A stretch of DNA of 64,000 bases, from assembly GCF_040954645.1 (NCBI RefSeq), contig NC_092805.1, forward strand, positions 22,966,741 through 23,030,740. Direction: 5' to 3'. The position numbers were made by a program, and so were the translations under genes. The notes beneath the pieces are model-generated. The model was given only the letters and a program-made list of their open reading frames with translations. It did not search any database and was not told where the DNA came from. This DNA is from Diabrotica undecimpunctata. Lineage: Eukaryota > Arthropoda > Insecta > Coleoptera > Chrysomelidae. This document shows positions 56,183-64,000 of this stretch, in pieces; position 1 is the stretch's first letter; the number at the start of each line of letters is the position of its first letter.

Positions 56183-56549
56183 CTATTTTAATATGTCGTC
56201 AAGCGCCTTTACAACCGAAGCAATCCTGTCTGGCATTGTTCGTACTAAGGATTTACACAAGTCAGGGTCGAAACTATTCCGTAATTCACCTAAATTACTC
56301 TTCAAATCGGCGACGGTTCTCTGGGGATCATTACGGAATTTCTGTTTCATCTTATGCCACAATGTCTTCATAAAATTAAGGTCTGGACTGTTCGAAGGTC
56401 ATAATAGCACTTTAATGATATTTTCTCCAAACCATTTTTTAGTTGTTTCAGCTGTATGGCATGCAGTACCGTCCTGCTGGAATTTAAAATTCAAGTCCTG
56501 CTAGAGATCGTGAGTACTTGGTACAAGACTATTTTTCAAAATTTCTTGA
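56183..56549 (-). pseudogene. Tc1-type transposase 3' part, left arm
   Basis: The minus strand reads LNFKFQQDGTACHTAETTKK (second Asp), then with one stop SNSPDLNFMKTLWHKMKQKF, RTVADLKSNLGELRNSFDPD and VRTMPDRIASVVKALDDILK at 56183. The catalytic Glu position (usually NPIE) reads NFMK, so the triad is broken. It retains a C-terminus lost from the right arm. Confidence 0.85.
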
Positions 56550-57007
56550 ATCGAAATTTGATGTTTGCGTGTGAGACTTTCGAAAACCGAGTTATCATAA
56601 GTAAAAACACAGCATTCCATAAAGATTGCCTTAAAAGAATTGTGAAGTTTTCCAAAAGAATTATGATTTGGGGGTGCGTGTCATCAGCTGGTCTAGGAAG
56701 ATATGAGGTGGTGGAAGGCAGATTTAACGCAGCAAATCAAGAAATTTTGAAAAATGGTCTTGTACCAAGTGCTCACCATCTCTACCAGGACTTGAATTTT
56801 ATATTCCAGCAGGACGGTGCTGCATGCCATACAGCTAAAACAACTAAAAAATGCTTTGGAGACAATGACATTAAAGTGCCCTTATGGCCTTCGAACAGTC
56901 CAGACCTTAATTTTATGAAGACATTGTGGCATAAGATGAAACAGAAATTCCGTAATGATCCCCGGAGAACCGTCGCCGATTTGAAGAGTAAATTAGGTGA
57001 ATTATAG
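56550..57007 (+). pseudogene. Tc1-type transposase 3' part, spacer and right arm
   Basis: The frame continues VIISKNTAFHKDCL, FSKRIMIWGCVSSAGLGRYE, VVEGRFNAANQEILKNGLVP, LYQDLNFIFQQDGAACHTAK (second Asp), WPSNSPDLNFMKTLWHKMKQ and VADLKSKLGEL to a stop at 57007. It shares the NFMK substitution at the Glu position with the left arm, so the change predates the inverted duplication. The C-terminus is shortened by a deletion of about 60 bases. Confidence 0.85.
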
Positions 57008-57165
57008 GATAGTTTCTGCAGTTATAAAGGCGCGTAGTGATGTAACCCCATATTAAAGTAGTAATGTTTAATGTATTGTTGATCTCATTTTTTGGTTTAA
57101 TAAGCAAAGTTGTGAAGATAAGCGTTTTCAACAAATTTTCGTTTGTCCAAATATTTAGTTGTTAG

Positions 57166-57410
57166 GGCCATCCGTTTGTAGAGCCGTTTTAATGGACTCC
57201 CTACACATATCTTGCCCACCTGATTCTGTCGTTGATAATGTTCGGTTTCTTTACCTGCTTTCAGATTCTTCAATATTGTTCTTACTGGTTATTCTCCAGT
57301 TACCCTATCAACTGTTGATCCGTATATTTTTCTCAGTATTTTCTCCTTATCTCACTGCTTATATCATCATCGTGCTTTATAGTGACACCCAGATACTGAA
57401 ATTATTTTAA
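57166..57410 (-). pseudogene. RTE-like LINE C-terminal scrap
   Basis: The minus strand reads FQYLGVTIKHDDDISSEIRR, then KILRKIYGSTVDRVTGE, and RIRWARYV and LKRLYK blocks, across frameshifts. This is the tail region of an RTE-like LINE. Confidence 0.6.
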
Positions 57411-57774
57411 AAATTGAAAAATATTACCACAGGCTGTGAGTAAAAAGGTCGATTTCATTCACTAACTAGTAAATTTTTGAAAGCTACTCTGTGATAGTTA
57501 CTCAAAAATCCGTGTTTGAAGGGATAAAACATGAACTTTTTGATTGAGATTATTGCGAAGCCTGAGGTACGTGGCTGTATAAAATATAGCTATAAAATCA
57601 TAAAAGTATATTAAATACGCTTTAATTTAAACGTTTATAAGTTTAATTTGGGCCAATTGCCATTGTATAATTAGTTCTCTCAGAACAATCACAAAACAAT
57701 AGCTTTAATGAGTCACACACTTTAAACATTTTTGAAAATAATACACAGGGGATTTGTTAAACACACAATTTGGC

Positions 57775-57855
57775 TAATGGTATGGACACAACAGATGCTT
57801 TGTTCGGCTTGAATGTGATAACCCAGAGATGCATAGATATGAATCAGGACATGTA
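57775..57855 (+). pseudogene. RTE-like RT scrap
   Basis: GMDTTDALFGLNVITQRCID followed by MNQDM. This matches the block just before RT block A in RTE-like LINEs (compare FRGGLGTREALFAFNVLAQG at 26190). Nothing else of the element is left. Confidence 0.6.
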
Positions 57856-59530
57856 GAGCTCGTCAAGAACTGCAATGTTTCTGAGTTTTGACACGAATAT
57901 AAATTTGGAGGGGAGGATCCGTCAGTAGCCTGAATATACTCAGTTCCATTTTGTTAGCAGAAGCAAACAGATCAGACGCATATCAATTACACTGGTGTAG
58001 GACTTATTAAGCATAGAGATAAAATTTCACTAACCCACATATAACAATAACGCGCTCGTTAGCTAACGTGCCGACCTAAAGTGCCACGCGCCGTTTTTTA
58101 CAAACATTTAGAGTTACAGTGCCACCTAAACATCGTAGCAGTTTCCAACTTACAGATTATGATTTCTGGGTAAAGTCTTGCAAATAAAAAAACCTATATT
58201 TTCAAAATATTGCTTAAAAAAGACGCTGTTTTCCATCATAATCAAAATTAATAATAAAGTGGATCTTCCGCGGTGTTATGAAAAATAATCCGATTTCGAT
58301 ATTTTATTTAATCTGGGGTAGCGCAAAAAAAACAATAATATCTACGTAATTTATTTTCTACTATTATGATTATTTGAGTAAGTTTTTGCAGCCACTCTTC
58401 AATTTTATATTTTATATTAAAAAAAATGTTTTCTTAATAATTATGACCATTTTTTGTAATTAATGTTCCCCTCCGTTTAATCGTATGGCAGCTGAGCTAC
58501 GGCCGCCACTGCATTTTTATTAATCTATTCCAGCAACAGTCCGTGAATATAATAATTATATTTTATTGAAAGTATTCTAAAAAATCACAATATATGTTTT
58601 GTGTTAGCCATTTCGCGAAATGTATAAGTTTATAAACTTCCATTAGTAACAAAAGATGTTTTCCTTTATTGCAAATTCTGAGACGAATTTTATCATTTCA
58701 GAGAATGATATAGAATTTTATATCCAAATCCATACTTAACCCCAAAAATCCTTTTTATCGCATTATTCAACGAAACAAAACGTAGAAAATAAAACGAAAA
58801 CACTTTCCATATCTATTCGAGGGAATTTGCATTGGATAAATTGGCCAATTCTTCATTCAATCTGTGCATTTGAGAGCCCAATTTAAAAAAAATCATTCAA
58901 TTTTCCAGCCGACCGAAAAACAGGCCCATAAAAAGCCGAACAAAAGACATTAGCCGAACCCGCAATCAGTATAATTTCAATATTTTCCTCGGGAATTTCC
59001 CTCCTTTCCGGCCCCTTTAAGTTAATTTTAATGTTGGATATTGGCAACATTATCCCGGATCCAAGAGAAGCCAGTGCCAGATTGCCGTCGAACTATAAAT
59101 CAACTTTTTATTACCCATTTATTTTTGGATATTAATCGTTCGTCTGCTGCTAGTATTCTACGCGTCGGGGATTGGGAAATGCATCAGCGGTAATTTGCAA
59201 AAAAAATCTCTTCCATTCTCCTTCATACATCATTGGTTCCGCCAGTTCTTATCTCGGTTTATTTTACTCCGGCGACGACTCCCGCATCAAGATTTTAATG
59301 TCAGAAAGATAAGAAACAGTGATCATTACAAGTAATAATTGTTCATTTTACTCAAGCATTCCATCAGAACATAATGCACGACAATGTTGTAAAAAAATAA
59401 CTTATGTCACGAAAGTTTTGAGCAACACTACAAACAGTAATGTATAAGATGTAAGAATTAAAATTTAAAATATAATTAGTAATATGGCGATTGGACTTAG
59501 AAATCCAAAATAAAGCACATGCACAATATA
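57856..59530. other. Non-coding; 58920-59300 less repetitive
   Basis: No gene recognised. From 58920 to 59300 base composition is more balanced and no repeat from elsewhere in the window appears. It could be unique host DNA. Confidence 0.4.
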
Positions 59531-59534
59531 CTTA

Positions 59535-59589
59535 TATCTCTATCTTTCTTCTTCAACCTTTATCAATCCTCTTCTGGATGTAGGTCTCT
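59535..59589 (-). repeat. LINE 3'-end scrap
   Basis: The minus strand reads a short AGAGACCTACATCCAGAAGA phrase followed by GGTTGAAGAAGAAAGATAGA, a tail like those of the RTE-like LINEs here. Confidence 0.35.
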
Positions 59590-59862
59590 GATTTTGCTCA
59601 TTTCTCTCTGAATCCATAACTTAAAAAACCACCTTGTACATCTTTTTATATTTCGTACAGATATATCTCATACAGACCCACTTACTAATCACAAGAAAAA
59701 TCCAGGTCCGGAGTAACAAAAAAATAATAAGTAATTTTGACGTTGAAACAACACCCTGTATATTGAAATTTTCAAAATGAGTTTGTATATTAGAAAAGAG
59801 CACAAAAACTAAGTTTAATTGTTCACTTAAATTTTTTGGGCAGATAATTTAATGAATTTTAA

Positions 59863-59960
59863 TCAAATAAAAGGCAGATATCGAGCACAGTTTATTTATT
59901 AAATCTTGCCCAAGTACTTTCGCTCATAGAGCATCTTCAGGGGCATCTGAAATAAGACAA
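59863..59960 (-). repeat. Hammerhead-carrying repeat, copy B
   Basis: Matches 29630-29710 over about 80 bases with small indels, same strand. It lies between the left inverted-repeat arm and the small frame at 60095-60300. Confidence 0.75.
59907..59945 (-). ncRNA. Hammerhead ribozyme-like motif, copy B
   Basis: Minus strand: TGCCC, CTGAAGA, T, GCTC-TAT-GAGC stem II, GAAA, GTACTT, GGGCA. Stem I is identical to copy A. Stem II keeps four pairs although its second pair is C-G instead of A-U and its loop is one base shorter. The AAGTACTT palindrome for a dimer-type stem III is unchanged. Confidence 0.6.
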
Positions 59961-60094
59961 GAAACATTTTTTCAACTGAAGAACATTAATTAACTTCGAA
60001 AAAACTCAGAGTTGATGGTTGATAAAATCTTTTTTTTTATGTAATATAACGTTTTAGACTTACTTCATCAAATTAGGGCTATCCAACCAGTTAA

Positions 60095-60300
60095 CTAAAT
60101 ATTGTGGTTTCTAAGCCACTGCTGGACCTGAAGATAAGACCTTTTTGAGTGCTCATCTAAAGCATCTACAGTAGGCACGAGTGATGACAACTTGACCGTA
60201 CTATTTTTCGTAGTAGCTTTGATGAATGACTCGTAGCGCATCTGCTCACCTAAAACTTTCAAGTCTTCACCTTTTCTCAATTTATTCAATTCTGTAGCAG
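60095..60300 (-). pseudogene. Small transposon-gene scrap, class uncertain
   Basis: The frame reads MNKLRKGEDLKVLGEQMRYE, SFIKATTKNSTVKLSSLVPT, DALDEHSKRSYLQVQQWL, then a stop at 60095. The L.PT.DAL.EHS.R.YLQVQ.W order is one I associate with an unnamed arthropod transposon gene that normally continues for longer. Upstream it is cut by the LINE tail at 60310. Confidence 0.4.
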
Positions 60301-60309
60301 TTCCTTTCT

Positions 60310-60785
60310 TCGTCTTTTTATGTAGACATTACTCTGTTTGTTTTTCAATGTGCCTCCAGTAAGTTGTCGATCCATCGTTTACATGGTCTTTCTACTGATC
60401 GTCTTCCCTTTTGGGGAACCGTCTCTTGCCGTCTTTACTACTCTATTGGATGTCAATCGGCTTATATGATCGTTCTATTCTACTCTTCTTCTACTTACCC
60501 AGTTCTTGATGTTCTCCACCTTGCATCTACGTCATATATCTGTACTTTTAGCTCTGTCCCATGGTGTTTTATTATCAATTTTTCTAACTGTTTTCATCTC
60601 TGCTGTTTGTAACATACTTTTGTCTTCTCTGCGTCAGGTTGTGTTTTTGCCACGTATGTCATTATTGGTCTAATGACTGTTTTATAAATTCTGCCTTTCA
60701 TTTCTTTTCCAATATGATTTTTAGAGGTCAAATCTCGAATTCTACTCGAATAGACGAATTGACTATTCAATAACTTCAATTTATT
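60310..60785 (-). pseudogene. RTE-like LINE, C-terminal fragment
   Basis: The minus strand reads KNHIGKEMKGRIYKTVIRPI, MTYVAKTQPDAEKTK, a frameshift, then DHISRLTSNRVVKTARDGSP and NVYIKRRRKE at the tail. The same family as 47515-48040, with the same deletion style before the HISR block. Confidence 0.8.
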
Positions 60786-61847
60786 ATTAAAAGTTAATAA
60801 TACCTGTTTTTAATATCGGAGTTCTTAAAAATTTCAATATAATTTCAAAATTAACAGAATTAAATTATCTGCGTAATAAATTAAAATCCACCTTTAAACT
60901 TAGTTCTTTTTTCCTTTTTTTTTAATACGCAAACGAATTTTGAAAATTTCAACATAAAGGTTGTTCTTTCAAGATCACAATTACTTTAATTTTTTTTGTT
61001 AATCCGGATCTGGATTTTTCTTGTGATTAGTAAGTGGGTCGATTGGGTACTGAATGAGACATAGGTGTACCAAATATTAAAAAAATATACAGGGTGGTTC
61101 TAGAATTATGGATTCAGAAATATATGAGCAAAATCGATAAAACACCCTGTAACTCGGTTATAAAAACGATTAGGGCCAATAAATGTGGTATATCTAGAAC
61201 TGACTCGGTTATCTCTATTAACTATTTAAGTCTTTCCGTTTCTCAATAAAAAACCCTATATATACTCAGACGCAAAAAAACGCAAAAAAGAAAATTTTGG
61301 TCAAATTCAATGTATTTCAGTTTTTTTTATTTTTAGCCCTATTTTGATGATTTTTTAGCACACTGTGTAAAAATTTATAAATTTTAATTTAGTGTAGTGA
61401 GTTTTTAAGGGTGGTTTTTTATCCTAACTTTGAAACATCCTGTGGAATAATTCTGTTAGCGGATTTTCGTAAAACCTTGTTTTTCGGTTGCTGTTGTCTT
61501 CTAAGTATTATTTTTTTGTTTCATGTGAAAATATGGATTGGTTCATTTTTAGGAGCGAAATGACTTTGCCACCCACAATTTACTACTTTTCCTATTATTA
61601 CCATTACCTTTTGTATTAATTTGTAATACGACGATGGAGGCTTTGCTGACTGATATCGAAAGAATGTCATATCGACATCCCAGAAGCACTGTATTTAAAT
61701 AATGACTAAAAGCAACGACATGATCTTGGTTTTAATAAACAATGATAACAATAACAAAACATAAAAAAAAACAACTTAGATGTAACTTGACCTAAGTACG
61801 CAGATAACAAAGAAAAACTACTAAAAAATAACTTAATACTTTGTATT

Positions 61848-62786
61848 GCCTCCCCTAGCCTCTAAAACTGCCTGTACACGTCGGCTCGTGCTGTCTATGA
61901 GGTTGCGAATATCATCTTGCTGGATGTTTTGCCATTCCTCTTCTAGAGCCAAGCGAAGTACGTTAATTGAGGCGGGTGCGACTTCGCGACCTCTAATATT
62001 TCTACCAAGCATGTCCCAAACGTGCTCTATTGGGTTCAGATCTGACGAATACGCTGGATAGTTCATTTTATTAATACCAACTTCCTCTAAATATTGCATG
62101 ACATACATTGCAGAGTGGGGTCGCGCATTACCTTGCATTAATAGAAAATCATCGCCGATATATTGAGAAAAGGGTACTATGTGATTCGCTAAAATTTTCT
62201 CAATATACCGGTGTACAGTCAACGAACTCTCAATAAATACCAATTGAGTGTGTGCCTCTCGTGATATTCCTGCCCATACCATCAGCGAACCCCCTTCATG
62301 AATAATGCGGGGACTGAAAGCGCACTCCGCAAATCTCTCTCCAGTTCGACGTCATACTCTTCCAACGGATGAGTGAATACAGTATTTCGACTCATCCGTA
62401 AAAGGAACATTATTCCATTGTCCTAAATTCCAAAGTAAATGTTCCCTGGAAAATTGTAGTCTAGCTACTCTGTGCTGTGGAAGTAATTTGGGCCCAGTTG
62501 CTGGTCTGCAACTTTGCAAACCAAATTCATGTAATCTTCGACGAACTGTAAATACACTTACATTATTGCCTCGAACCTCTTGAAGCTGATTTCTTGTTTG
62601 AAGGATCATCTAAAGCGGTAGTTTTGCGCTTCCTGCAACTTCCAGCTTTACACTTTTTTTGTTCCAGTTCGTATAAAACGTTCCACTACCCTTTGGATGG
62701 TGACTGTGTAGTACTCTAGTCACATATTCATAATTTCGCCCATCTTCAACCAGAGCAACGGCTTTCGCATAATCTTCAGACACTAA
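61848..62786 (-). pseudogene. Tc1 transposase, catalytic Asp lost
   Basis: From 62786: SEDYAKAVALVEDG (N-terminal helix), decayed DNA-binding region, TTALDD, a frameshift, MILQTRNQLQEVRGNNVSVF, TVRRRLHEFGLQSCRPAT, WNNVPFTDESKYCIHSSVGR (first Asp), a stop at 62352, EGGSLMVWAGISREAHTQLV, IGDDFLLMQGNARPHSAMYV, SSDLNPIEHVWDMLGRNI (Glu), ending RVQAVLEARGGNTKY. The second catalytic residue, normally Asp in MQDN, is Gly here. The family resembles the plus-strand Tc1 at 44861. Confidence 0.92.
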
Positions 62787-63395
62787 AAACCATGATCTTC
62801 TTCTTCATGTACCATATCCTTTCAGAACGTTGGTTGCCATCATAGCTATCTTAATTTTATTCACTGCCACCCTAAATAGCATGCTTGTATCAACACCATA
62901 CCAATCTCGCAAGTTCTTCAACCATGAGGTTCTTCTTCGTCCTGGACTGCGTTTGCCTGCTATTTTTCCTTGCATAATATTTTGTAGCAACCTATATTTG
63001 GCACCTCTCATTACATGTCCGAAATGCTCCAGCTTTCTCTGCTTGATGCTGTTTATGATCTCAATAGTCTTGCTGAGACGTTCTAGTATTGTGGAGTTTC
63101 GAATCTTCTCCACCCAGGAAACTTTTAAAATTCTTCTATAGCACCACATTTCGAAAGCCTCAAGGCGATTTAGATAGATTTTATTCACAGTCTAGGACTC
63201 GACACCATAAAGTAAGACCGAGAACACGTAGCAGCGAAGTAGGCGGATCCTCAATGCCAATTTTAGGTCTCTGTTACATAACACCTTGGACATCCTTCTA
63301 AAAGCCGCCCTAGCCTGCTCTATAATAGATCTAATTTCGCCATGATATAAACCATGTTCAATTATAGGTAAATAAAATGTAAGTGTCAATATGAC
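62787..63395 (-). pseudogene. RTE-like LINE tail inserted in Tc1
   Basis: The minus strand reads IEHGLYHGEIRSIIEQARAA, FRRMSKVLCNRDLKLALRIR, LLRCYVFSVLLYGVES, one stop, then LNRLEAFEMWCYRRILKVSW, KLEHFGHVMRGAKYRLLQNI, GKRSPGRRRTSWLKNLRDWY and KIAMMATNVLKGYGT, with a GAAGAAGAAG tail that abuts the Tc1 coding start. RT is absent. Only one nonsense codon in about 190, so a young 5'-truncated copy. Confidence 0.92.
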
Positions 63396-63829
63396 ATAAT
63401 GATAACAGTCACCAAAGTCGTCGTATTACAAAATAACTCCAAAATAATGATAACTAAAAGAGTCCTAAATTGTGGGTGGCAAATTCATTTGGCTCTAAAA
63501 ATAAACCAAGGCATATTTTGACATGAAACAAAAAACATAATGCTTAGGAGACATGGTTGCACCCAAAAATAAGGTTTTACGAAAATTCGCTAACGGAATT
63601 ATTCCACAGGATGTTTCAAAGTTAGGATAATAAAACCACGTTTTAATTAACCCCGTACAATAAATCAAATATAAAATTTTATTAAAAAATTGGCTATACC
63701 AAATTAAAATTTATAAATTATACACAGTGTGCTAAAAAAATCATCAAAATAGGGCTAAAAGTAAAAAAAATTAAATACTTTGAATTTGACCAAAATTTTC
63801 TCCGTTGCGTTTTTTTTTGTATCTGAGTA

Positions 63830-64000
63830 AATAACTTCTTTGGATAGTAATTCTCAACGAAAGAAATCACGTACCTGACTTAACTTCGCAAGTAACTGAC
63901 GCAGAGCTACAGTTACATGTCACGAACAATGAAATATACTACATAAGTTACCCAAAATGTGTACATTCCTGGTCTAAAATCTTGTTTCTATCCATGCACC
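63830..64000. other. No gene seen
   Basis: Window end, non-coding. Confidence 0.5.

Larger units (their letters stand above)
55965..57165. mobile_element. Palindromic pair of Tc1-type element halves
   Basis: Left arm (about 55965-56549, minus strand) and right arm (56737-57165, plus strand) are inverted copies of the 3' half of one Tc1-type element. They are around 90 percent alike by eye over the transposase part. A 187-base plus-strand transposase segment lies between them. Outer ends share ATTTAGTTGT-containing terminal words (near 56153 inverted, and 57150). The left arm has about 150 extra bases. The pair would fold into a hairpin of several hundred base pairs if transcribed. Confidence 0.85.
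59590..61134. mobile_element. Element with about 200-bp inverted repeats, nested insertions
   Basis: The segment 59590-59795 recurs inverted at 60928-61134: GATTTTGCTCAT, TGAATCCATAA, ACCACC(C/T)TGTA, TACTAATCACAAGAAAAATC and TTGAAATTTTCAAAAT appear in the same order. Between the arms lie a hammerhead-carrying repeat, a small unclassified transposon-gene scrap and an RTE-like LINE tail. The pair may be a true TIR element or two opposed copies of one repeat. Confidence 0.7.
61265..63827 (-). mobile_element. Tc1-type transposon with about 400-bp inverted repeats
   Basis: Bounded by TA at 61263-61264 and 63828-63829. Left end CTCAGACGCAAAAAAACGC, right end (inverted) CTCAGATACAAAAAAAAACG. The inverted repeats extend inward about 400 bases with indels, sharing AAAATTTTGGTCAAATTC, AGCCCTATTTTGATGATTTT, ACTTTGAAACATCCTGTGGA and GCCACCCACAATTTA. 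The transposase is on the minus strand. An RTE-like LINE tail (62787-63395) is inserted between the right repeat and the start of the transposase. Confidence 0.93.

Noticed and set aside
1..64000. CRISPR arrays, bacterial operons, rRNA genes
   Set aside because: No regularly spaced repeats, ribosome-binding sites or rRNA-like conserved stretches. The window is plainly a eukaryotic nuclear sequence.

Overview
This is an AT-rich stretch of an animal nuclear genome and almost certainly an insect. It holds degenerate non-LTR retrotransposons of RTE-like, Jockey, I/Loa and CR1-like types. It also holds Tc1/mariner, pogo and piggyBac DNA transposons, foldback MITEs, long (TA)n arrays and splice-like signals. 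A beetle such as a leaf beetle would fit, but nothing here fixes the species. I found no host protein-coding gene I would defend. Almost every long reading frame is a piece of a transposable element, usually 5'-truncated and broken by stops or frameshifts.

Layout. 0-5 kb: RTE-like and Jockey LINE fragments, a tRNA-like SINE candidate and a MADF-domain fragment. 5.3-8.3 kb: non-coding dispersed repeats. 8.3-11.2 kb: a Jockey LINE on the minus strand, split by an RNase H-bearing LINE on the plus strand. 11.4-13.1 kb: a foldback MITE and a GC-richer inverted-repeat element. 13.76-15.0 kb: a nearly complete mariner with TIRs and TA duplications. 15.2-16.6 kb: an I-type LINE tail. 17.9-23.2 kb: two copies of one DDE transposase family, a CRE-bearing MITE, a hammerhead-like motif and three LINE pieces. 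25-30.2 kb: an RTE-like LINE interrupted by a 417-bp insertion with 13-bp TSDs, then the best-preserved LINE (CR1-like). 30.42-33.19 kb: a pogo element carrying a LINE tail with 15-bp TSDs. 33.9-38.3 kb: a LINE split by a Tc1 element with 41-bp perfect TIRs, then two more LINEs. 39-42.4 kb: piggyBac remnant, foldback MITE, CR1-like RT piece and a multicopy transposon-type pseudogene. 44-46.5 kb: two Tc1/mariner-type elements. 47.5-53.8 kb: LINEs, a candidate heat-shock-type promoter, and a LINE bounded on both sides by about 70-bp TA arrays. 56-57.2 kb: a palindromic pair of Tc1 3' halves. 59.5-63.8 kb: two inverted-repeat elements that host LINE tails and a second hammerhead repeat.

The most interesting signal is three hammerhead-ribozyme-like motifs: one on the plus strand at 19.15 kb, and two on the minus strand at 29.67 and 59.91 kb. 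The two minus-strand copies differ by a compensatory base-pair change in stem II, share a 5-bp stem I, and have a self-complementary stem III of the kind known from Penelope-like elements and retrozymes. All three carry an extra U beside stem II.

Functionally the window is a record of nested mobile-element insertion, not a set of cooperating genes. Insertion order can be read from the nests: Jockey before Loa-type, LINE before Tc1, pogo before LINE tail, Tc1 before LINE tail. Family names rest on motif recognition by eye, and boundaries without TIRs or TSDs are approximate.
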